Source: CAVOBC01 sp963693635
GTDB taxonomy: Bacteria > Pseudomonadota > Gammaproteobacteria > Pseudomonadales > Azotimanducaceae
DNA: 9,510 nucleotides
Direction: 5' to 3'
Assembly (NCBI GenBank): GCA_963693635.1
Contig: CAVOBC010000167.1
Location: forward strand, 1 to 9,510
Position numbers and translations under genes: made by a program. This document shows positions 1-6,340 of this stretch, one piece after another (position 1 is the stretch's first letter; each line of letters opens with the position of its first letter). Under the pieces are notes generated by a model. That model saw nothing but the letters and a program-made list of their open reading frames with translations. It did no database searches and was not told where the DNA came from.

Positions 1-23
1 AATGCCAAGAGGGAAGTCTAAAG

Positions 24-2096
24 ATGCAACTGCCAGCAGACTATGCGGACCGCGTTTATGCCGGGGTTCTCGGCAAGGTAATCGGGGTGTATCTCGGTCG
101 GCCATTTGAAGGCTGGAACTACGAGATGATCCAGGATCGGCTGGGTGACATTGAATACTACGTGCACGACAAACTCGACGTTCCGCTCATTGTCACTGAT
201 GATGACATCTCCGGCACATTTACGTTTCTGCGGGCCCTTGAAGATCACGGCAACAACCCGGCGATCAGTGCCCGCGAGGTCGGCGAGAGCTGGCTCAACT
301 ACCTTATCCGCGAACGCACCATCCTGTGGTGGGGCGGTCTCGGCAATTCTACTGAACACACGGCCTACCTGCGGCTTGTGAACGGCATAGCGGCACCCGA
401 GAGCGGATCAGCTGCGCTTAATGGCAAAGTGGTATCTGAACAGATCGGCGCGCAGATCTTCATCGATGGCTGGGCGATGGTCGCGCCGGGCGACCCTGAC
501 CAGGCGGTACGGTTTTCTGATGCTGCGGCGACCGTCAGCCACGACGGCGAAGCCGTCTATGGTGCGCGCGTGATGGTGGCGATGGAGGCGATGGCGTTTG
601 TCGAAGGTGACATGAACAAACTCATCGACAAGGCGTTGACCTACATTCCCACCGACTCAGTGATCGCACGGATGATCGGGGATGTGCGCAGTTGGCACGC
701 GAGTGAACCGGACTGGCGGGAAACCCGGGAGATGATCGCGGCGAACTACGGCTATGACAAGTATGGTGGCAATTGCCATATGGTCCCCAATCACGCGCTC
801 ATCATTCACTCGCTGCTCCACGGCGAGGGCGACTTCTCCGAGACCCTGAAGATCGTTAACACGTGTGGTTGGGACACCGACTGTAACTCCGGCAACGTGG
901 GTTGCCTGATGGGTATCAAAGAAGGGCTAAACGGCATCGACGCTGGACTCAACAAGGGCCTTGACTGGCGCGGACCGGTTGCCGACAGACTGTACATTCC
1001 AACAGCCGATGGCGGCCGCGGCGTCAGCGACTGCGCGAACGAAGCGGTCCAGATCATCAACATGGGGCGCGCGTTAGCGGGCGGCGAGCCGTTGGCACCC
1101 AAGGGTGGTGCGCAATTTCACTTTGATTTCCCGGGCTCGTTGCAGGGCTTTCAGGTCACTGAGGGCGACGGCGAGGTCGCGAACGTGCCCGCGGGCGACA
1201 GCTACGTGCTGCGCGGTGCTGTCAGCGGCAGTGCACGAATCGGGTCGCCGGTGTTCACACCGTCGAAAGACGTTGCCAAGTACTTCGAGAAGAGAGGCTA
1301 CGCGCTCATGGCGTCACCCCGGGTATTCCCTGGCCAGACGATGCGGGCGGTCCTGGCGAATGCCACTGAGATATCGAGCGTCAATCTCTATGTCGCGTAT
1401 TACGGCGAGGACGACAAACCCGGCTTTGCCGACGCGCAAGTCGTTGCAGCCGACACGTCCGGTGGCACCTCGCTCACCTGGGTCGTGCCCGCGTTGCCGG
1501 GCCCCATTTTTGAAGTGGGGCTGCGCGTGGCTGCAGCGGGCCATGGTGTCCTCGACCTTGCGTCTCTGGGCTGGACAGGGACGCCAGAGGTAACGTTCGA
1601 GCGGCCGCCGCACAAAGGCACGATGTGGCGCCGCGCGTGGGTCAATGGCGTCGACATGCTCACGGGCAGGACAGAAACCTTCAGGCTCATCCAGAACCAG
1701 GGCATGGGGCTTGTGATGCAGGGCACGAGGGAATGGGTGGACTATCAGGTTGACGCCGATGTCACGCCGCATCTCGCCGCCCGCACGGGTATTGCCATCA
1801 GGGTTCAGGGTCTGCGACGATTCTATGGACTGCTGCTGTCGGCTGGAAAGGTGAGTTTGGTCAAGATCGTGCATGACGAAGAAGAGGTGCTCGCCGAGGC
1901 CGACCTTGAGTGGGCCCTGGGCGAGACGCTGCAGTTGTCGCTTAGCGCCAACGGCGACGCCTTAAGCGGCGCGGTCAATGGTGTGACACTGCTAGCCGCC
2001 GCTGACGAGAGCCTCGATGCCGGGGCAGCAGGGCTTGTCATCGATGAAGGCCGGGTTGCGATCAACCGGGTCACCATTGGCGCGGTTAAAGGATAG
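24..2096 (+). CDS. ADP-ribosylglycohydrolase family protein with C-terminal beta-rich (LamG/ConA-like) extension
   Basis: A 690-residue protein. The N-terminal part (about residues 8-350) has the ADP-ribosylglycohydrolase (DraG/ARH) pattern: an opening GKVIGVYLGRPFEGW, an acidic TDDD at 58-61, SHDGEA at 172-177, and GWDTDCNSGNVG with D284 and D286. Family knowledge assigns the two acidic clusters to binding the metal pair that hydrolyses N- or O-glycosidic bonds of ADP-ribosyl or related ribosyl compounds. TDDD replaces the more usual TDDT, and W283 stands where Gly is common, so substrate preference may differ. From about residue 360 the sequence becomes beta-rich. A middle segment (360-520) looks like a sandwich module, and the last 160 residues (MWRRAWVNGVD to the end) resemble a laminin-G/concanavalin-like fold; both fold calls are inference. 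There is no signal peptide, so it is probably cytoplasmic. The ATG at 24 has a purine-rich AGAGGGAAG about 8 bases upstream. No ADP-ribosyltransferase partner is in the window. The family is secure; the substrate is not. Confidence 0.85.
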   Translation: MQLPADYADRVYAGVLGKVIGVYLGRPFEGWNYEMIQDRLGDIEYYVHDKLDVPLIVTDDDISGTFTFLRALEDHGNNPAISAREVGESWLNYLIRERTILWWGGLGNSTEHTAYLRLVNGIAAPESGSAALNGKVVSEQIGAQIFIDGWAMVAPGDPDQAVRFSDAAATVSHDGEAVYGARVMVAMEAMAFVEGDMNKLIDKALTYIPTDSVIARMIGDVRSWHASEPDWRETREMIAANYGYDKYGGNCHMVPNHALIIHSLLHGEGDFSETLKIVNTCGWDTDCNSGNVGCLMGIKEGLNGIDAGLNKGLDWRGPVADRLYIPTADGGRGVSDCANEAVQIINMGRALAGGEPLAPKGGAQFHFDFPGSLQGFQVTEGDGEVANVPAGDSYVLRGAVSGSARIGSPVFTPSKDVAKYFEKRGYALMASPRVFPGQTMRAVLANATEISSVNLYVAYYGEDDKPGFADAQVVAADTSGGTSLTWVVPALPGPIFEVGLRVAAAGHGVLDLASLGWTGTPEVTFERPPHKGTMWRRAWVNGVDMLTGRTETFRLIQNQGMGLVMQGTREWVDYQVDADVTPHLAARTGIAIRVQGLRRFYGLLLSAGKVSLVKIVHDEEEVLAEADLEWALGETLQLSLSANGDALSGAVNGVTLLAAADESLDAGAAGLVIDEGRVAINRVTIGAVKG

Positions 2097-2157
2097 AACT
2101 CAAAGGTCAAAGCTGTGTTGCTGGGATTTTCTTGAGTTAACAACTTGCCAGACGTTA

Positions 2158-2237
2158 GGGTCAAGCGTCCTTTGGATCAAGCGTCCCTGGGGTTTCGCGT
2201 CCCCAGGGTTAAGTGCCCCTGGCGTTAAGTGTCGGGT
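2158..2237. repeat. Array A: five degenerate 16-bp tandem units at the 3' end of rdgC
   Basis: Five consecutive 16-bp units read GGGTCAAGCGTCCTTT (2158), GGATCAAGCGTCCCTG (2174), GGGTTTCGCGTCCCCA (2190), GGGTTAAGTGCCCCTG (2206) and GCGTTAAGTGTCGGGT (2222). The last unit contains the rdgC stop codon (complement of TTA at 2225-2227) and its final three codons. Units 1, 2 and 4 carry a stop triplet (TGA or TAA on the minus strand) at the same aligned place; unit 3 does not. The array fills most of the gap between two convergent genes. Divergence between units suggests an older array than the others in this window. Confidence 0.8.
2185..2208. other. Perfect 8-bp inverted repeat (hairpin) inside array A
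   Basis: CCCTGGGG at 2185-2192 and CCCCAGGG at 2201-2208 are exact reverse complements around the 8-base loop TTTCGCGT. It lies between the converging ends of gene 1 and rdgC, where a bidirectional terminator would be expected. Neither strand has a T-run after the stem, so it is not a classic intrinsic terminator. It arises where units 2 and 3 of the 16-bp array meet. Confidence 0.6.
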
Positions 2238-3130
2238 GGAATCTCGCCACCAAGCGCGGCAAACAGCGCCGGCAACATTCGCTTGAACTCAAGCGCCATG
2301 TTGACGAACGCCGCATCCAATTGTGCCACCTCGGCATCGCCGTCGCCTTCGAAGTTGGCGTCATCGGTAACATTGAAGCGAATCTGCTTCAGTGACAGAT
2401 CCTTGTCAACGGCAAAGGTGACATCACCGTGCCAGTCAAGTCCGAGACGCGAACAGATCTTGCCTGCCTCCACATGCGAACGGATCTCCTGCGTGGCGAG
2501 GTCCTGGCGACGGCAGGTTACCGAGCTGCCGTCCTCCGGGTCCACGAGATCGCACTGATCCCCCAGCCCAAAACCGTCGGGAATCTCACGGTGGGTGAGC
2601 CAGTGGGTGAAGGTGTCGGTCGGTTTGCCCTGCACCCGTGGAATCACGACTGACAGACTGCCAAGAGAGGTGCGCAGGCAATCGATGAACATTTCGGCTT
2701 CCGATGAGGTCGCCGTCGCGATGATGAGCAGTCCGTCGTCGATTGCGAGGTAACCAAGCACTTGCTTAGAGCGGGCGAGCGCCTGTGGCAACAGATGGGC
2801 AAGCGAGTCGTCCTTGAGTGACGCACGATCCTTCGCGGGCAGCTTGCGGCCCTCGGTGGCTTCGATCTTGGCGATCCGCTCTTCTACGTGCTCCATCAGG
2901 GCGCTGCGTGGGACGACCTTTTCCTCCCGGCGCGCGCACATCAGATAGTTGCCCGCCACGGTGTGGAACAACTGATCTTCGTAGCCAGCGAGTGGGGGAA
3001 TCCAGCCAAAGCTTGACGGCCGGATGCCCGAACAGGGAACGAAAGCCTGGCTTTCGAGCATCTCCTGGAGTTTCTCCGGACCAATCGTGAACGGCTGGGT
3101 CAGACGGTAGATATAGGCGTTCTTGAACAT
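2225..3130 (-). CDS. rdgC: Recombination-associated protein RdgC
   Basis: A 301-residue protein, against about 303 in E. coli, matching RdgC along its whole length. Recognisable blocks are FVPCSG...FGWIPP (30-46), LMCARREEKVVP (63-74), SLKDDSLAHLLPQALAR (104-120), RTSLGSLSVV (153-162) and RRQDLATQEIRSHVEAGK followed by LGLDW (207-233). RdgC is a nucleoid-associated, DNA-binding protein that forms a ring-shaped dimer and restrains RecA-dependent recombination, including RecA loading and cofactor activity; this is family knowledge. It is the only minus-strand gene, convergent with the ADP-ribosylglycohydrolase gene and divergent from ppc. The start (CAT at 3128-3130) gives the typical MFKNAYIYRL opening. 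No strong Shine-Dalgarno is visible before it. Its stop codon and last three codons lie in tandem array A, so the extreme C-terminus (PDT) has probably been shaped by the repeat. Confidence 0.96.
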   Translation of the reverse strand: MFKNAYIYRLTQPFTIGPEKLQEMLESQAFVPCSGIRPSSFGWIPPLAGYEDQLFHTVAGNYLMCARREEKVVPRSALMEHVEERIAKIEATEGRKLPAKDRASLKDDSLAHLLPQALARSKQVLGYLAIDDGLLIIATATSSEAEMFIDCLRTSLGSLSVVIPRVQGKPTDTFTHWLTHREIPDGFGLGDQCDLVDPEDGSSVTCRRQDLATQEIRSHVEAGKICSRLGLDWHGDVTFAVDKDLSLKQIRFNVTDDANFEGDGDAEVAQLDAAFVNMALEFKRMLPALFAALGGEIPPDT

Positions 3131-3338
3131 GCGATAGTGTCACTGGATCGATCGGCAGGCGAGTCTATCAAGCCGGGCGAGTTGCCGGAACGAGATTTCT
3201 GCGATCGATCGTGTGATTCGTCGAAAAGAGGGAAGAGGGCCCACGTCGCCAGGGCTTTGCGGGCTGACTCCAGTCACGCCTGGGGTGTAATGTTCCGCTT
3301 TTGCAGTCGACGCGAGGGATTCCCGGAAGCCAGGGTGA
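3131..3338. other. Divergent regulatory region between rdgC and ppc (non-repeat part)
   Basis: This is the repeat-free part of a gap of about 390 bp that must hold promoters for both divergent genes. Visible elements are two copies of GATCGATCG (3146-3154 and 3203-3211, the second extended to the 10-bp palindrome CGATCGATCG at 3202-3211), a 5-bp inverted repeat TGACT-CC-AGTCA (3265-3276), and a possible sigma70-type promoter facing ppc. No convincing small gene is seen. Open frames here run on into the 14-bp repeats and encode only repetitive peptides. Confidence 0.5.
3264..3293 (+). promoter_or_regulatory. Possible sigma70-type promoter for ppc
   Basis: CTGACT at 3264-3269 (compare TTGACA) and TAATGT at 3288-3293 (compare TATAAT) are separated by 18 bp. 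The -35 overlaps the inverted repeat TGACTCCAGTCA, which could be an operator. If this is the promoter, the 14-bp array at 3339-3477 would lie wholly in the ppc 5' untranslated leader. The match is moderate and untested. Confidence 0.25.
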
Positions 3339-3477
3339 CACAGCCCTGCATGCACAGCCCTGCATGCACAGCCCTGCATGCACAGCCCTGCATGCACAGC
3401 CCTACATGCACAGCCCTGCATGCACAGCCCTACATGCACAGCCCTACATGAACAGTCCTTAATGAATAGCCCACATG
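3339..3477. repeat. Array B: 14-bp tandem repeats in the ppc leader
   Basis: Eight near-identical 14-bp units start at 3339: CACAGCCCTGCATG in units 1-4 and 6, and CACAGCCCTACATG in units 5, 7 and 8. Two decayed units follow: AACAGTCCTTAATG (3451-3464) and AATAGCCCACATG (3465-3477, 13 bp). Every unit ends in ATG, and the last of these is the in-frame ATG at 3475 upstream of ppc. G-type junctions create the palindrome TGCATGCA. The perfect copies are distal and the decayed ones next to the gene, which suggests recent expansion at the far end. There are no spacers, so this is not CRISPR. Confidence 0.95.
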
Positions 3478-3509
3478 TACGTCCAGGGAATGGTCGAGAA
3501 CTTGGCAAT

Positions 3510-3513
3510 GGAG
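3510..3513 (+). promoter_or_regulatory. Shine-Dalgarno supporting the ppc start at 3520
   Basis: GGAG followed by a 6-base spacer (TCAACG) precedes the ATG at 3520. The alternative in-frame ATGs at 3475, 3490 and 3508 lack a well-spaced site; the one at 3490 has AGGGA directly against it. Confidence 0.6.
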
Positions 3514-3519
3514 TCAACG

Positions 3520-6162
3520 ATGAGCGAATCCGAAACACTCGACCCGGTCCTGACTGCCCATGTGCGATTGCTGGGTGACACGCTCGGTGAGGTGATTTCT
3601 CTGGACCGCGGGACGGATTTCGTCGCGACGATCGAGACGATCCGCCGACTCGCGAAGGAAGCGCGGGAGCCGGGTGTCTCCTGGGCGGCGCTCCGCACGC
3701 AAATGGAAGCCCTCGACGAGATGGAACTCGTCGACATCGCGCGTGCGTTCAACCAGTTCCTTAATCTTGCCAATATCGCCGAGCAACAACACGCGGTAGC
3801 AACCGCTCTCGATGCCGATGACCAGATTAATGCGGCCATCGCCGGTGCGCTGACCGCGGGCATCGAACCGGCGGACGTTGGCCGGGGACTTAACCGTCTG
3901 CGGGTTGAGTTGGTGCTGACGGCGCATCCAACCGAGGTTTTGCGGCGCACCCTCATCCAGAAATATGATCGCATTGGGGATTGTCTTGCCGCGCTCAGGG
4001 TCGAGCAGCGACAACGCCAACGAGACCGCCTGGAAAGCGAGATCAAGAGGCTCGTTGCCGAGGCGTGGCACACCGATGAGATTCGCCACACCCGACCGAC
4101 GCCGGTGGATGAGGCGCGATGGGGCTTCGCGGTCGTTGAGCAGTCACTCTGGCATGCGCTGCCGAATTTGCTGCGTGACCTCGATCAGGCGTGTGCGCGT
4201 CACGGCATCACCCGCGATGCAGAGGCATCGTCACCGATCCAGTTTGCGGCGTGGATGGGCGGGGATCGGGATGGCAACCCGAACGTCACCGCGGCAACGA
4301 CACACGAGGTGTTGATGCTGGCACGATGGATGGCGGCCGATCTCCTGCTGCGTGATATCGATCAGTTGCTGGGGGATCTGTCGATGTCGGCCGCGACCAG
4401 CGACTTCATCAAAGCGCTGCCAGCCGACCCGAATGCGCAGCGCGAACCGTACCGGGTGTTGCTCCGCAGACTCCGCATGAGCTTGCAGAAAACCCGGGAC
4501 TGGGCGGAGCAACTCATCCTTTTGCCCGTGCCCGACGGTGTTCTGCTCTTTGCGGACGAGCTGGCACAGGGACTCTCAAATATCCGCGATTCACTGATTC
4601 GGGTGGGGCTCACCACCATTGCTGACGGACTGCTGCTCGACACGCTGCGGCGCGTCCGAACCTTTGGGCTGCATCTGCTTTCCCTCGACGTGCGGCAGTC
4701 GTCTGACGTGCATGAGCGGGTGATGAATGAGGTGACCCAGTATCTCGGTATAACGGATGAAAGCGGGGCGAGCTATGCTGGCTGGGATGAGCCGTCGCGG
4801 CAGGCGTTTCTACTGGGCGAGCTGGCGGGCCGACGGCCGCTCTTCCCGGTGCGATGGGATCCATCCGCCGAGAGCGTCGAGGCCCTCGCAACCTGCAAGG
4901 TCATTGCCGATCATCCGCGCGGCGCGATTACTGAATACATCATTTCAATGGCATCCGAGCCGAGCGATGTGCTTGCCGTCGCGCTACTCCTGCGCGAGGC
5001 GGGGGTGAGCCAATCACTCCCGATCGTGCCGTTATTCGAAACGCTGGACGACCTCGGGCGAGCTGCTGACACGGTCGATCGACTGCTGTCGATTCCCTGG
5101 TACCGCGAGTATTGCGGCGGCGAGCAACAGGTGATGATCGGCTATAGCGACTCGGCCAAGGATGCGGGCCAGTTGGCGGCCGCCTGGGCCCAATACCAGG
5201 CACAGGAGGCGCTCGCTGCGGTCGCAGCCGGACACGGTGTCGAGCTGACGCTGTTTCACGGTCGTGGCGGCGCGGTCGGTCGTGGCGGGGGGCCGGCCCA
5301 TGCGGCGATCCTGTCGCAACCGCCGGGCAGTGTTGACTTCTCAATGCGCGTGACCGAGCAGGGTGAGATGATTCGGTTCAAGCTGGGTCAGCGTGAACTC
5401 GCCGAGCAGAATCTCGCGCTTTACCTGTCAGCGGCGCTTGAGGCGTCGCTGCGACCCCCGCCGGCGCCAAGCGCCGAGTGGCGCGAGGCAATGACGTCGA
5501 TGTCGGCCGGTGCAGTTTCCGCGTATCGCGGGGTCATCTCGGGTCCCGACTTTGTCGACTTCTTCGCCGCCGCGACGCCAGAATCCGAACTTGGCACGCT
5601 CGCCCTTGGCAGCCGTCCCAGTCGCCGTCGCCAGTCGAATGATGTAGCTAGCCTGCGGGCGATTCCGTGGGTTTTCGCATGGACCCAGATTCGTTTGATG
5701 CTGCCGGCATGGCTGGGGACAGAGGCGGCGATCACGGGTGGGCAGAGTGACGACCGGCGTCAGTTGCTGCGTGCCATGTACGACGCATGGCCGTTCTTTG
5801 CGATGCAGATCGATATGCTTGAAATGGTGCTTGCCAAGTCCGATGCTTCGATAGCGCAGCAATACTTCGATCGCCTTGCGGTTGACTTCGAAGCGATGGA
5901 GCAGGACCTCGGTGCGCGCCTGCTGTCACTGAAGGAAGGCGTGCTTGAGTTGAAAGAGGCGAACCGACTATTAGCCCACGACCCGGGCCTGCGCCAGTCA
6001 CTGACGGTCCGCAACACGTATCTTGATCCGTTGCACCTGCTGCAAAGCGAATTGCTCTATCGGCAACGGTTGCGGGCCGACACCGATGCTGATTCAGTAT
6101 CGAGCCGTGCGCTGAAAGTGACTATGGCCGGGATTGCGAGTGGCCTGCGCAATACTGGTTGA
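3520..6162 (+). CDS. ppc: Phosphoenolpyruvate carboxylase
   Basis: The enzyme carboxylates phosphoenolpyruvate with bicarbonate to oxaloacetate, the anaplerotic feed into the citric acid cycle, in the cytoplasm. From the ATG at 3520 the protein has 880 residues, close to E. coli Ppc (883). Signature blocks are VLTAHPTEVLRRTL with catalytic H136, AAWMGGDRDGNPNVTAA, QVMIGYSDSAKDAG, FHGRGGAVGRGGGP (H580, R582, R588), IPWVFAWTQIRLMLPAWLG, and the invariant C-terminal RNTG. K773, R831 and N878 occupy the positions that bind the inhibitor aspartate in E. coli, so allosteric inhibition by aspartate is likely (inference by alignment). In-frame ATGs at 3475, 3490 and 3508 could add up to 15 residues, but the Shine-Dalgarno favours 3520, which gives MSESETLDPVLTAHVRLLG. 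The gene has its own leader filled by 14-bp repeats, which suggests single-gene transcription. Identification is secure; the start is less so. Confidence 0.97.
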   Translation: MSESETLDPVLTAHVRLLGDTLGEVISLDRGTDFVATIETIRRLAKEAREPGVSWAALRTQMEALDEMELVDIARAFNQFLNLANIAEQQHAVATALDADDQINAAIAGALTAGIEPADVGRGLNRLRVELVLTAHPTEVLRRTLIQKYDRIGDCLAALRVEQRQRQRDRLESEIKRLVAEAWHTDEIRHTRPTPVDEARWGFAVVEQSLWHALPNLLRDLDQACARHGITRDAEASSPIQFAAWMGGDRDGNPNVTAATTHEVLMLARWMAADLLLRDIDQLLGDLSMSAATSDFIKALPADPNAQREPYRVLLRRLRMSLQKTRDWAEQLILLPVPDGVLLFADELAQGLSNIRDSLIRVGLTTIADGLLLDTLRRVRTFGLHLLSLDVRQSSDVHERVMNEVTQYLGITDESGASYAGWDEPSRQAFLLGELAGRRPLFPVRWDPSAESVEALATCKVIADHPRGAITEYIISMASEPSDVLAVALLLREAGVSQSLPIVPLFETLDDLGRAADTVDRLLSIPWYREYCGGEQQVMIGYSDSAKDAGQLAAAWAQYQAQEALAAVAAGHGVELTLFHGRGGAVGRGGGPAHAAILSQPPGSVDFSMRVTEQGEMIRFKLGQRELAEQNLALYLSAALEASLRPPPAPSAEWREAMTSMSAGAVSAYRGVISGPDFVDFFAAATPESELGTLALGSRPSRRRQSNDVASLRAIPWVFAWTQIRLMLPAWLGTEAAITGGQSDDRRQLLRAMYDAWPFFAMQIDMLEMVLAKSDASIAQQYFDRLAVDFEAMEQDLGARLLSLKEGVLELKEANRLLAHDPGLRQSLTVRNTYLDPLHLLQSELLYRQRLRADTDADSVSSRALKVTMAGIASGLRNTG

Positions 6163-6203
6163 CCCATCAGATGCAGTCGCGCCCGCTTGCCACTCAAGAA
6201 ACC

Positions 6204-6334
6204 TATATCTGTCAGCCAAAGAGGATCTGCCAGCCAAACAGGATCTGCCAGCCAAACAGGATCTGTCGACCAAAAGAGGATCTGTCGACCAAAAGAGGAT
6301 CTGTCGACTAAAAGCGGATCTGTCAGCCAAGGAG
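6204..6334. repeat. Array C: seven 18/19-bp tandem units leading into the PhyH-gene ribosome binding site
   Basis: The units are TATATCTGTCAGCCAAAGA (6204, decayed), GGATCTGCCAGCCAAACA (6223 and 6241, 18 bp), GGATCTGTCGACCAAAAGA (6259 and 6278, 19 bp), GGATCTGTCGACTAAAAGC (6297) and GGATCTGTCAGCCAAGGAG (6316). Adjacent copies are identical in pairs, a sign of stepwise duplication. The final unit runs directly into the Shine-Dalgarno of the PhyH gene. At several unit boundaries the sequence AGAGGA resembles a Shine-Dalgarno, but no ATG follows. Confidence 0.95.
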
Positions 6335-6337
6335 GAG
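6329..6337 (+). promoter_or_regulatory. Strong Shine-Dalgarno for the PhyH-family gene
   Basis: AAGGAGGAG, containing AGGAGG at 6330-6335, stands five bases before the ATG at 6341. It fixes the start there. The in-frame upstream ATG at 6134 lies inside ppc and would require translating the whole tandem array. Confidence 0.8.
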
Positions 6338-6340
6338 CAG

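Noticed and set aside
24..2096. Antitoxin of a DarT/DarG-like or other ADP-ribosylation toxin system
   Set aside because: No ADP-ribosyltransferase or toxin-sized partner is adjacent. The next gene is rdgC on the opposite strand, and the domain is ARH-type, not macrodomain.
2185..2208. Classic rho-independent terminator
   Set aside because: The stem is perfect, but no T-run follows on either strand, so it is reported only as a hairpin.
3339..3477. CRISPR array
   Set aside because: The 14-bp units are directly adjacent with no spacers, and no cas gene is in the window. The same holds for the other four arrays.
3137..3578. Small Cys/His-rich proteins encoded across the 14-bp repeats on either strand
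   Set aside because: The frames are open only because the repeat lacks stops. The peptides (MHSPACTALHAQP type) are pure repeat translation without a ribosome binding site or a known family.
6134..6340. N-terminal extension of the PhyH protein from the ATG at 6134
   Set aside because: It overlaps the end of ppc, has no Shine-Dalgarno, and would translate the tandem array. The ATG at 6341 has a near-perfect Shine-Dalgarno, and the family homology begins after it.
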